Under the pieces are notes generated by a model. The model was not told the DNA's origin and did not search any database. It saw only the letters and a program-made list of their open reading frames with translations. Position numbers and translations under genes: made by a program. From Streptomyces camelliae (lineage in GTDB: Bacteria; Actinomycetota; Actinomycetes; Streptomycetales; Streptomycetaceae): a stretch of 64,000 nucleotides of DNA. Below, piece after piece: positions 24,403 to 32,144 of this stretch; position 1 is the stretch's first letter; the number at the start of each line of letters is the position of its first letter. The DNA is taken from contig NZ_CP115300.1 of the NCBI RefSeq assembly GCF_027625935.1, positions 1,116,001 to 1,180,000 on the forward strand. The letters run 5' to 3'.

Positions 24403-25917
24403 ATGTCCCAGAAGACCCTGGCCGAGGGCTCCCGCGCCGGAGCCGAGGCGATCGACAAGCCCGAAGTGAGCGCGGCCCCGGCGAAGCGCTGGTGGATCCT
24501 CGCGGTCGTCGCCGTCGCGCAGCTGATGGTCGTCCTCGACGCCACGATCGTGAACATCGCCCTGCCGTCCGCCCAGACCGACCTCGGCTTCTCCGACGGC
24601 AGCCGGCAGTGGATCGTGACGGCGTACGCGCTGGCCTTCGCCTCCTTGCTGCTGCTCGGTGGACGCATCGCCGACCTCTTCGGCCGCAAGCCCGCCTTCC
24701 TCGTCGGCGTCGTCGGCTTCGCCGGAGCCTCCGCGCTCGGCGGCGCCGCGAACGGCTTCACCATGCTGGTGATCGCCCGCGCCCTCCAGGGAGCCTTCGG
24801 CGCCCTGCTCGCGCCCGCCGCGCTGTCGCTGCTCAACACCACCTTCACGGACGCCCGGGAGCGGGCCCGCGCCTTCAGCGTGTACGGCGCGATCGCCGGC
24901 GCCGGCGGCGCGGTGGGCCTGCTGCTCGGCGGTGTGCTGACCGACGCGTTCGACTGGCGCTGGACCCTGTACGTGAACGTGGCCATCGCCGTCGTCGCCT
25001 TCGCGGGCGGCTGGCTCCTGCTGAGCAACCACCGTGACGCCGCCGGCGCCAAGCTCGACGTGCCGGGCACGGTCCTGGTCGCCGCCGGACTGTTCGCCCT
25101 GGTCTACGGCTTCTCCAACGCCGAGACGCACGACTGGGGTTCGCCGCTCACCTGGGGCTTCCTGATCGCCGGCGGTCTGCTGCTCGCCGCCTTCGCCTGG
25201 TGGCAGACCCGGACCGCGCACCCGCTGCTGCCGCTGCGCATCCTGCTGGACCGCAACCGCGCCGCCTCCTACCTCGCGGTGCTGATCAGCGGCGCGGGCA
25301 TGTTCGGCGTGTTCCTCTTCCTGACCTACTACCTCCAGCTCAACCTCGGCTTCAGCCCCACGAAGACGGGCGTGGCGTTCCTGCCGATGGTCGGCGCGCT
25401 GATGGTGACCGCGCAGGCCGGCAGCACCATGCTGCTGCCCCGGATCGGCCCGAAGGCGGTCATCCCGCTGGGCTTCGCGATCGCCGCGGCCGGCATGGCC
25501 TGGCTGACCGGCATCGGCCTCGGCGCGCACTACGCGAGCGCGGTGCTGCCCCAGCTGATCGTGATCGGCGTCGGCCTCGGCCTGGTCATGCCGACGGCCA
25601 TGCAGCTGGCCACCGGCGGGGTCGCGGCGGAGGACGCGGGCGTGGCCTCCGCCACCGTCAACGCCATGCAGCAGGTGGGCGGTTCGATCGGTACGGCGCT
25701 GCTGAACACTCTCGCCTCGACGGCCGCCGCGAACTACCTGTCCGGCAAGGACGCCACCAGCAAGCTGGTGCAGGCGCAGGCGACCATCGAGAGCTACACG
25801 ACCGCCTTCTGGTGGTCCGCGGGCCTCTTCGCGGCGGGCGCGCTGATCGCCTTCCTGCTCTACCGGCGCGGGGTGCCGCGCCAGGACGCGGGAGCCGCTC
25901 CGGTCGTCCACATGTGA
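24403..25917 (+). CDS. DHA2-family MFS drug exporter (EmrB/QacA-like)
   Basis: A 504-residue, 14-span exporter. Recognisable features are LMVVLDATIVNIALPSAQ in helix 1, motif A (GGRIADLFGRKPAFL), motif C (GAIAGAGGAVGLLLGGVLTD) and the FDWRWTLYVNV segment. ATG 24403 follows a ggag at a suitable distance. It probably expels lipophilic toxins or antibiotics using the proton gradient. Two palindromic cgaaac...gtttcg sites sit in the promoter region, so it is likely repressed by a TetR-type regulator encoded elsewhere. A strong terminator follows. Confidence 0.9.
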   Translation: MSQKTLAEGSRAGAEAIDKPEVSAAPAKRWWILAVVAVAQLMVVLDATIVNIALPSAQTDLGFSDGSRQWIVTAYALAFASLLLLGGRIADLFGRKPAFLVGVVGFAGASALGGAANGFTMLVIARALQGAFGALLAPAALSLLNTTFTDARERARAFSVYGAIAGAGGAVGLLLGGVLTDAFDWRWTLYVNVAIAVVAFAGGWLLLSNHRDAAGAKLDVPGTVLVAAGLFALVYGFSNAETHDWGSPLTWGFLIAGGLLLAAFAWWQTRTAHPLLPLRILLDRNRAASYLAVLISGAGMFGVFLFLTYYLQLNLGFSPTKTGVAFLPMVGALMVTAQAGSTMLLPRIGPKAVIPLGFAIAAAGMAWLTGIGLGAHYASAVLPQLIVIGVGLGLVMPTAMQLATGGVAAEDAGVASATVNAMQQVGGSIGTALLNTLASTAAANYLSGKDATSKLVQAQATIESYTTAFWWSAGLFAAGALIAFLLYRRGVPRQDAGAAPVVHM

Positions 25918-25934
25918 CCGCCGGAACCATGAGC

Positions 25935-25974
25935 CCGAGGGGCCGCCGTCAGCAGGGAGACGGCGGCCCCTCGG
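25935..25974 (+). terminator. Strong hairpin after the DHA2 exporter
   Basis: A perfect 16-bp stem (ccgaggggccgccgtc with gacggcggcccctcgg) and 8-base loop, 17 bases after the stop. Confidence 0.85.
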
Positions 25975-26299
25975 CCCGTCACGGCGGCGGTCCCCGGCGG
26001 GACGGCTGCGCCGTGTCGCTCTGTGTGCCCGCCGCGTCCCGGCATACGACACGAGTCATCGGCACAGGGCGGACGGCACCGGTTGAAACCGGTGTTTTTT
26101 CGCCGCTCCCCGGGTCGGGCCCCCCACGGGCCTTCCCCGGGGAGCGGCTGTGTGCCCGGAAGCCGGCGGGCGGCCCCACTCCGCCCGTCGGTCCCGGTGC
26201 GAGATCGCTCGTCCCCCGCCGCAGTGGCCGCACTCCCCAGTCACGGACCTGTTCCGGCGCGTACGGGGCCGGGCGATCCCGGTCCTGGACGGCGAACTC

Positions 26300-26734
26300 C
26301 TAGAAGGAGAAGACGCCGTCGCCCACGGAGTCCTTCATGCAGGCGTTGCCGAAGGTCCGGTCGTAGGAGACGCGTTGGCCCTGCCAGACGCCCTGGACGG
26401 TGACGACGACCGGGTCGTACAGATTGGTGCACCACACGCCCTCGGCGGGCCGCAGCGCGTTGAAGTCCCCGCCGGTGCCGCGCAGTTCGGCGCAGGCTCG
26501 GGCCGCGTCGGGGTGAGTGCCGGAGGGCGTGGGGGCGCAGGCGAGGGTGACGGCGCGCTCGGGGGTGGCCGTGGCCGCGTCGTTGCCGTGGCCCACGGTG
26601 AGGACCAGCGCCGAGGGGGCGTAGAGCGACGACGGGGCGACGCCCGGCGCCGCGACGGCGGCCCCGGTCAGGGGTCCGCAGACGGCGGCGGCCGTGAGGC
26701 CGAGGGCCGCTGCCCAGCGCGCGGTGTTCCGCAT
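26300..26734 (-). CDS. Streptomyces subtilisin inhibitor (SSI) family protease inhibitor
   Basis: A 144-residue secreted inhibitor. A signal peptide (1-29, AAVAA) is followed by the SSI domain: [15 protein letters not shown], the [15 protein letters not shown] block, [20 protein letters not shown] and a C-terminal VFSF. All four conserved Cys (66, 81, 102, 132) are present for two disulfides. By alignment with SSI (CPMVYDP) the reactive-site P1 residue is Asn104 and P1' is Leu105, where Met, Lys or Arg is usual at P1. ATG 26734 is chosen because ggaagg lies nine bases upstream; ATG 26743 has no room for a site. Confidence 0.9.
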   Translation of the reverse strand: MRNTARWAAALGLTAAAVCGPLTGAAVAAPGVAPSSLYAPSALVLTVGHGNDAATATPERAVTLACAPTPSGTHPDAARACAELRGTGGDFNALRPAEGVWCTNLYDPVVVTVQGVWQGQRVSYDRTFGNACMKDSVGDGVFSF

Positions 26735-27110
26735 TGTGTGCATCCTTCCGCTCGAACAGACGAGGTGCCGGCCCGGGCCCAGGTGGGGCGCCGGAGCGGC
26801 GAGCGCCACTCTGCCGAGTCCACCGGGGAAACACACATCGAACGCATGGGTTTCGGTAACCTTTCGTGTTGAATCAGTGGCGTGATGTCACGGAATTCGC
26901 ACACCGTGACCCAGGAACAGAGCGGGTTCCGCCCGGTCGAAGCGATTCAATGGCCGAAAATCAGCGCCTCGTTAATCGTCCTGAAACATTCCGACCTTGC
27001 CCCCTTCAAGTCCCTTCATGACTCCTTGTGTTCATGAAGTGATCACGTATCGTCGGTCTGCACGCACGCTCAGCTCCTCAGCTCCTCAGCGACGAGAGGC
27101 GGACGACCGG
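26735..27110. other. Divergent promoter region between SSI and the hydroxy-acid oxidase
   Basis: No gene seen. The region is less GC-rich than its surroundings. Two adjacent 8-bp palindromes, ttcatgaa (27031-27038) and gtgatcac (27039-27046), lie 65 bases before the oxidase start and could be an operator. A repeated cagctcct follows at 27071-27086. Confidence 0.4.
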
Positions 27111-28280
27111 ATGGCGAAGCACTGGGCCGACTTCCAGTACGAGATCTATCTGAACGGGATGACAGGTGCCGTGCCGCGTCTGCCCACCGATCTGACCCGG
27201 CTGGAGGAGCTGGCCGAACACCGGCTCGCCCCGGGCCCGATGGGGTACGTGGCGGGCAGTGCGGGCGACGGGAGCACGGCCCGTGCCAACCGGGCCGCGC
27301 TCTCCCGGCGCCGGATCGTGCCACGCATGCTGCGGGACGTCGGCGAGCGGGAGCTGTCCGTCGAGGTGCTCGGGCGGTCCCTGCCGGCGCCACTGGCGCT
27401 GGCCCCCGTCGGCGTGCTGAGCATCATGCATCCGGACGCCGAACTGGCCGCCGCCCGGGCCGCCGCCGCGCAGGGCGTGCCGTACATCCTGTCGTCGGCG
27501 TCGAGCACGCCGATGGAGCGGGTGGCCGACGCGATGGGGGACGCCGAGCGGTGGTTCCAGCTGTACTGGGGCAAGGACCGCGAGGTGACCCGGAGTTTCC
27601 TCGACCGGGCGAAGGCGGCCGGGTTCTCGGTGCTGGTCGTCACCCTGGACACCCAGCTGCTGGCGTGGCGGCCCCGCGACCTGGACCAGGCGTATCTGCC
27701 GTTCCTGCACGGGGCGGGCACCGCCAACTACTTCACCGACCCGGCCTTCCGGGCGGGGCTGGAGCGGTCCGTGGAGGAGGATCCGAACGCGGCGGTGCTG
27801 CGCTTCCTCGGCCTGTTCGGGGATCCGGGCAAGACCTGGCCGGACCTGGCCTTCCTACGCGCGCACTGGGACGGTCCGATCGTCCTCAAGGGTGTGCTGC
27901 ACCCGGACGACGCCCGGCAGGCCGCCGACGCCGGGATGGACGGCGTGGTGGTCTCCAACCACGGCGGCCGGCAGGTGGCCGGCTCGGTCGCCGCGGCCGA
28001 CGCGCTGCCCCGGGTCGCGGACGCGGTCGGCGACCGGCTGACGGTGCTGTTCGACAGCGGGGTGCGCACCGGCGACGACGTGTTCAAGGCGCTGGCCCTG
28101 GGCGCGCGGGCGGTGCTGGTCGGCCGGCCGTACGTCTACGGGCTCGGACTGGACGGGCAGGCGGGCGTGGAGCACGTCATCCGGTGTCTGCTCGCCGAGT
28201 TCGACCTCACGCTCGCGCTGTCCGGGCACCGCGCCCCGGGGACGGTGTCGGCGGCCGACCTCGTCGAGGAGCCTGGCTGA
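27111..28280 (+). CDS. FMN-dependent alpha-hydroxy-acid oxidase, lactate 2-monooxygenase-like
   Basis: A 389-residue TIM-barrel flavoprotein of the lactate oxidase/glycolate oxidase family. Lys260 (IVLKGVLHPDD) and catalytic base His284 (VVSNHGGRQ) are visible, with the flavin-phosphate-binding FDSGVRTGDDVFKALALGA. The length and the insert around 200-240 resemble proteins annotated as lactate 2-monooxygenase, which convert lactate and oxygen to acetate and carbon dioxide. A plain oxidase or dehydrogenase cannot be excluded. ATG 27111 follows gagaggcgg. Confidence 0.85.
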   Translation: MAKHWADFQYEIYLNGMTGAVPRLPTDLTRLEELAEHRLAPGPMGYVAGSAGDGSTARANRAALSRRRIVPRMLRDVGERELSVEVLGRSLPAPLALAPVGVLSIMHPDAELAAARAAAAQGVPYILSSASSTPMERVADAMGDAERWFQLYWGKDREVTRSFLDRAKAAGFSVLVVTLDTQLLAWRPRDLDQAYLPFLHGAGTANYFTDPAFRAGLERSVEEDPNAAVLRFLGLFGDPGKTWPDLAFLRAHWDGPIVLKGVLHPDDARQAADAGMDGVVVSNHGGRQVAGSVAAADALPRVADAVGDRLTVLFDSGVRTGDDVFKALALGARAVLVGRPYVYGLGLDGQAGVEHVIRCLLAEFDLTLALSGHRAPGTVSAADLVEEPG

Positions 28281-28290
28281 GCCTGCCCTG

Positions 28291-28317
28291 GCCGGTGGCG
28301 GGCGGCCCGCCACCGGC
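28291..28317. terminator. Bidirectional hairpin between convergent genes
   Basis: A perfect 12-bp stem (gccggtggcggg with cccgccaccggc) and 3-base loop, located between the stops of the FMN oxidase (28280) and the lectin-type membrane protein (28324). Confidence 0.8.
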
Positions 28318-28323
28318 GGTGTC

Positions 28324-30039
28324 TCAGGTGTCCTTCTCCGGCAGCCCGGCCGGCTGCGGGGACGGCCCGCCCGTGCCCGCGATGGACAGGGAGCCGGGGC
28401 TCGCCGCCGGCGCGTCGGTGACCCAGCGCTGGCCGGCCGAGTGGTCCCGGACCTTGACGACGAGGTCGGCGCCCGGGGTGGCGCCCGCGGCGGCGAGGGC
28501 GAGGGTGCGGTCCCAGCGGGTCAGCAACTCGCCCTCGGCGCTGCGGTCGTAGCGCACGTCGTTCGCCCGCGCGGAGCCCGCACCGGCGCAGCTGCCGAGG
28601 ATCACCACCCCGGCGTCGGCGTGCGAGTCCAGGCACAGGTCCGGACCGGCCGCGCTGCGCAGCAGGCCGTCGGCGTCGTACGTCCACTGCTGGGTGGCCG
28701 CCGAGGAGCACACGGCCAGCACCGCACCCGCCCCGGCGCGCGGGGTGCCCTTGACGTCCAGGCACAGGTCGGCGTCGGCGTTGCGCAACCGGGCGGGCCG
28801 GCCGGACGTGGGCAGACCGGCGGTACCGGGGGCGGTGGCGGAGGTGGGCGCGGACGGGCCGCCGGGAACGGCGCTGGTGGAGGCGACCGGGTCGGTGCCG
28901 TCGCCGCCGTCCGGCCACATGCTGATCGCCAGCACCGTCGCGAGCAGCCCGGCCGAGGCCACGCCGACACCGGTGAGCAGCGTCCGGGACGACAACGCGG
29001 TGACGGGTGCGCGCAGTACGGCCGCCGGGATCCGGGCGAGCGGTCCGGGCTCGTCGCCGCCGCGCCGCCGGCCGCGGGACACCCGGCCGTGCCCGTCGCC
29101 GCGCCCCGCGGAGCCGCTCCCGGTGGCGCGGGCGAACAGCCCGGGCTTGTCCCCGCCGCGCCGCCGTCCGCCGGAGCGCCGGGAGCCGCCGCGGGCGGGA
29201 CCGGGGCGGCGGCCGGGGCGGGAGTCGAGGTAGCGACGGGCACCCCAGCCGAGCACGGCCTCGGCGAGCAGCACGCCCAAGGCCGCGTCGGCGTGGCCGA
29301 GTTGCTCGGCGGCGTGCCGGCAGTAGGCACAGGCGGCCAGATGTTCCTGGACATCGGGCAGCAGGGCACCGCCGCGGCGGATCGGGACGTCGAGCAGGCG
29401 GTTGTAGTAGCGGCAGTCCTTGCCGGGGGCGAGTTCCCGGTGGGCGCGGACCAGGCCTTCGCGGAACTTGTCCCGCGCCTGCTCCAGCGCGGCCGTCGCG
29501 CTGTCGGCGTCCAGGCCGAGCAGGGCGGCGGGCACGGTGACCGGCTCGGCCTCGACCTCGGTGTGCCACAGCAGCGCCTGCTCCAGCCGGGGAAGGGCGT
29601 GGAAGGAGCGGTCGGACAGGGCGCGGTTCTCCGGTATGAGCGTCTTGGCGGCGCGCATACCGCGGCCCCCGGCGGGCTTGCCGAGTCCGGGCAGTACGGC
29701 GGTGATCCGGTCGGTGCCGGACCAGTTGACGACCGTGTCGCGGACGGTGACCAGCAGGCGGGGCCGCAGTGCCTCGGCGGGTTCGCCGAGCGCGAGACGG
29801 CCGAGGACCTGGTGGAAGGCGGTGGCGGTGACCATGTGGGCGAGGGGCCCGGGCATGGCCAGGCAGATGACCGCGTACTCGTGCGCCGGCTGCCAGTGCC
29901 GGGCCATCAGCAGGGCGGTGGACCGCGAGCCTTCCGCGTCGGAGCCGGCCCGCAGCGGACCGGCGAGCAACTCGTCCGGTTCCCCGGGATCTCCGCCGGG
30001 CGGCGGATAGGGGGGACGAGGAGGGTGGGGGGTGGGCAC
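28324..30039 (-). CDS. Membrane protein fusing sigma-factor-like region, anti-sigma zinc motif and ricin-type trefoil (paralogue 1)
   Basis: A 571-residue protein. Residues about 40-205 resemble a degenerate sigma-70 factor, with a region-4-like stretch ALPRLEQALLWHTEVEAEP...EQARDKFREGLVRAH. At 233-240 is an anti-sigma-type zinc motif (H233-x3-C237-x2-C240). After a basic Gly/Arg linker comes one membrane span (about 354-375), a Ser/Thr/Pro stalk, and a ricin-B-like beta-trefoil (about 415-541; CLDVKG, QQWTYDADG, LCLDSHADAG). Topology would put the sigma-like and zinc parts inside and the lectin outside. GTG 30039 has aaggaa eight bases upstream. A longer paralogue lies at 43996-46434. A carbohydrate-sensing transcriptional switch is a hypothesis. 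Confidence 0.75.
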   Translation of the reverse strand: MPTPHPPRPPYPPPGGDPGEPDELLAGPLRAGSDAEGSRSTALLMARHWQPAHEYAVICLAMPGPLAHMVTATAFHQVLGRLALGEPAEALRPRLLVTVRDTVVNWSGTDRITAVLPGLGKPAGGRGMRAAKTLIPENRALSDRSFHALPRLEQALLWHTEVEAEPVTVPAALLGLDADSATAALEQARDKFREGLVRAHRELAPGKDCRYYNRLLDVPIRRGGALLPDVQEHLAACAYCRHAAEQLGHADAALGVLLAEAVLGWGARRYLDSRPGRRPGPARGGSRRSGGRRRGGDKPGLFARATGSGSAGRGDGHGRVSRGRRRGGDEPGPLARIPAAVLRAPVTALSSRTLLTGVGVASAGLLATVLAISMWPDGGDGTDPVASTSAVPGGPSAPTSATAPGTAGLPTSGRPARLRNADADLCLDVKGTPRAGAGAVLAVCSSAATQQWTYDADGLLRSAAGPDLCLDSHADAGVVILGSCAGAGSARANDVRYDRSAEGELLTRWDRTLALAAAGATPGADLVVKVRDHSAGQRWVTDAPAASPGSLSIAGTGGPSPQPAGLPEKDT

Positions 30040-30405
30040 TGAGCGGGTTCCTTTGGTGCGTGATGCGTCGTTGCGTATCTCAGGGGCGCGCACGGGGAGG
30101 GGAACTCTCCGGTCCTCGGCCGGTGAACGATCCGCAACTGCCGGAAGAACCCCGGACTTTACCCCCCGCACGGGCGCGTCAACCCTTGCACAACTTCCAC
30201 ACGAGCAACAAGGCGCCCGCACAACTCGACCGGTTTGAAGGAAAGTCAGGAATTGCGCCGTCCCCGCCGTTGGCCGGCCATCGGTATTCGACGGCCCGAG
30301 CACCCCGTGTGAACCGTGCGCACTCACCAGCCCGCCGCGCGCGTTCCCGGCCCGTGCCGCCCCGTGGTGGACTGGGGCCGGCCCTCTCGGAAGGCCCCGC
30401 ACGGG

Positions 30406-30442
30406 GTGGGGGTCCCCCCGGTTCGAGCGAAGTCGAGAACCG
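30406..30442 (-). repeat. Interspersed Streptomyces repeat, partial copy
   Basis: Sequence ggtgggggtccccccggttc and the following gagcgaagtcgagaacc match, in reverse orientation, the left half of the element at 56591-56676 with few differences. It contains its own inverted repeat (gggggtccccc). Confidence 0.65.
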
Positions 30443-30493
30443 GTGGAAGGTCTCCTGTGCGAGATGGGCCGCCGGCCCCGTTCCTCCTGCCCT

Positions 30494-30521
30494 CGGCCGG
30501 CGGGCTTCCCCCTGCCGGCCG
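30494..30521 (-). terminator. Hairpin downstream of the Doc-like gene
   Basis: 8-bp arms cggccggc / gccggccg with a 12-base loop, 34 bases beyond the toxin stop codon. Confidence 0.5.
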
Positions 30522-30554
30522 GGGCGGGTGCGGACCGGCGCCGCCCGCCTCGGC

Positions 30555-30932
30555 TCAGATCTGCCAGGAACGCAGCCGGTCGGCCGCGCCGTACACGTCC
30601 GCCTTGCCGGAGATCAGGTCGCGGGCGAGGTCGACGAGGGCGCCGTAGGGCGGGTCGATGCCGACGCCGCTGACGAACATGTAGGCCACGGCGGTCGCGC
30701 AGGCGAAACGGGCGTTGGCTGCGGGCAGCGGCTTGAGCACGGCGAGGGTGTGCAGCAGGGCGGCGGCCCGCCAGGCGGGGTCGGAGTCCACGCCGAGCCG
30801 GGGTGGGTCCACGCGGTGCCGGGCGACGGCGGCGACCAGTGCGGAGAAGTCGTCGACCGAGGGCTGGTCGGGCAGGACCTCCTCATGGCGCTGGAGCAGC
30901 CAGGGGACGTCGATATGGATGACGGAGGGCAT
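30555..30932 (-). CDS. Doc/Fic-fold toxin component with degenerate active site
   Basis: A 125-residue all-helical protein resembling Doc (death-on-curing) of the Fic superfamily. The position of the canonical HxFx(D/E)GNxR loop reads K67-PLPAANA-R75: the catalytic His is Lys and the first Gly is Ala, while Asn and Arg are kept. The surrounding helices (AWRAAALLHTLAVL before, FACATAVAYMFVSG after) fit the fold. It starts three bases after the antitoxin stop. Because the His is missing, transferase or kinase activity is doubtful. Confidence 0.72.
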   Translation of the reverse strand: MPSVIHIDVPWLLQRHEEVLPDQPSVDDFSALVAAVARHRVDPPRLGVDSDPAWRAAALLHTLAVLKPLPAANARFACATAVAYMFVSGVGIDPPYGALVDLARDLISGKADVYGAADRLRSWQI

Positions 30933-30935
30933 CGC

Positions 30936-31175
30936 TCAGGCGGCCTCGTCCTTCGCCGGGGGCTCGTCGTCGGGAAAGGCGGCCGCGAACTCCTCGGCGT
31001 GCGCGGCGAAGAACTGCCGGAAGGCCTGGGCGCCCTCCTGCAGCGCCCGGTGCCGGGCGATGTCGGCGGCGGCGGCCTCGCGCACGAGGGCCTTCATCGA
31101 CGTACCGCGCTCCTTGGCGATCTGCCGCAGGTCCTCTAGTTCCCGGTCGCTGAACTCCACATTGAGAGCTGGCAT
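30936..31175 (-). CDS. Ribbon-helix-helix antitoxin paired with the Doc-like protein
   Basis: A 79-residue protein. The N-terminal strand and two helices (MPALNVEFSDRELEDLRQIA and ERGTSMKALVREAAAADIARH) are a ribbon-helix-helix DNA-binding unit. An acidic C-terminal tail (AAAFPDDEPPAKDEAA) would wrap the toxin. It is the first gene of the two-gene operon and should repress it from the repeats just upstream (31185-31215). Confidence 0.75.
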   Translation of the reverse strand: MPALNVEFSDRELEDLRQIAKERGTSMKALVREAAAADIARHRALQEGAQAFRQFFAAHAEEFAAAFPDDEPPAKDEAA

Positions 31176-31184
31176 GCCCCTCAC

Positions 31185-31215
31185 GGTACCGCGAGGGTAC
31201 TTACCCGTAAATACC
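31185..31215. promoter_or_regulatory. Operator region of the toxin-antitoxin operon
   Basis: Overlapping symmetric elements, gtacc-gcgag-ggtac then ggta-ctt-acc, and a further atacc, lie ten bases upstream of the antitoxin start. Clustered short half-sites of this kind are typical of ribbon-helix-helix autorepression. Confidence 0.5.
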
Positions 31216-31359
31216 ACCAGGTCAGACGCTATACGGCACGGTACCTTCGAGGCCCGAGGGCGATGTCCGATTCCCGCCGGTCCCCGGGCGCCCGGCACAG
31301 CAGACTCGGCAGTGGAAGGCAGAGAACGAAAGCGACCGAAGGAAACGCAAGGAGCGGCG

Positions 31360-31869
31360 ATGAACACGCGCACCGTCCACACCGTCCACCCGAGCCCGCT
31401 GGGCGACCTGCTGCTGACCGCCACGGTGTCGGCCGACGGCGTCACGCTCACCTCGCTGACCCTGCCCGGACAGCGCGGCGCACCCACGGTCCGCGCCGAG
31501 GACCGCGACGACGCGCCGTTCGCCGAGGCGCACCGGCAACTGGACGCCTACTTCGCGGGCCGCCGAATCCGCTTCGACCTGCCGCTCGCGCCCGCGGGTA
31601 CGGCATTCCAGCGGGCGGTGTGGCAGGCCCTGGACGACATCCCCTACGGCACGACGACCACGTACGGCGAGCTGGCCGCCCGGCTGGGCGTGCCGCGCAG
31701 CGAACTGCGCGCGGTCGGCCGGGCCCTCGGCGCCAACCCGGTGCTCCTCGTCCGCCCCTGCCACCGGGTGATCGGCGCGGACGGCTCGATGCGCGGGTAC
31801 GCGGGCGGTGTCGGGAACAAGGTGTGGCTGCTGACGCACGAGGGCGCGCTGCAGCCGACGCTGGTGTGA
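31360..31869 (+). CDS. ogt: Methylated-DNA--protein-cysteine methyltransferase
   Basis: A 169-residue DNA repair protein that removes alkyl groups from O6-guanine by suicide transfer to Cys134 in the LVRPCHRVIG motif. The N-terminal ribonuclease-H-like domain and the GTAFQRAVWQALDDIPYG and TYGELAARLG segments of the DNA-binding domain are all present. ATG 31360 follows aaggagcgg. A remnant of a 2-oxoglutarate-dependent oxygenase follows 11 bases later, probably once co-transcribed as a second alkylation-repair gene. Confidence 0.92.
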   Translation: MNTRTVHTVHPSPLGDLLLTATVSADGVTLTSLTLPGQRGAPTVRAEDRDDAPFAEAHRQLDAYFAGRRIRFDLPLAPAGTAFQRAVWQALDDIPYGTTTTYGELAARLGVPRSELRAVGRALGANPVLLVRPCHRVIGADGSMRGYAGGVGNKVWLLTHEGALQPTLV

Positions 31870-31880
31870 GGGAGGCGGGC

Positions 31881-32144
31881 ATGCGCTTCACCCTGGCGGA
31901 GGCCCGGCGCCGGGTGGCCGGCACGGACCGGGCCGCGCTCACGGCCGAGCTGGACGAGCACGGCGGCGCGCCCACCGGCCCGCTGCTGACGCCCGCGGAG
32001 TGCGCCCAGCCGGCCGCCCTGTACGACCGGCCGGTCCGGGCAGGACTGACGGGGAGTGATACGAGAACCCCGCCCGGACCGGCGTACCCCCGCTACACGT
32101 CGAGGCGGCTGATGCGCACCGCCCCCTTCGCCTCGCCCGGGTAG
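31881..32144 (+). pseudogene. Remnant of a 2OG-Fe(II) oxygenase
   Basis: The first ~47 residues (RRRVAGTDRAALTAELDEHG, TGPLLTPAEC, ALYD) match the N-terminus of a 2-oxoglutarate/iron oxygenase that often follows ogt in Streptomyces. The sequence then jumps to DRPVRAG, which resembles the DRPVRSARGW segment near the end of such proteins, so roughly 150 residues including the HxD...H iron site appear deleted. The frame runs on into the 3' end of the convergent GH2 gene. A ggaggcgg site precedes ATG 31881. Confidence 0.55.

Larger units (their letters stand above)
30040..30554. other. Intergenic with a partial interspersed repeat
   Basis: No convincing gene in 515 bases. It contains the promoter side of the lectin-type gene (30040 onward), a copy of an interspersed element at 30406-30442, and a hairpin at 30494-30521 that probably terminates the toxin operon. 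Confidence 0.5.
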
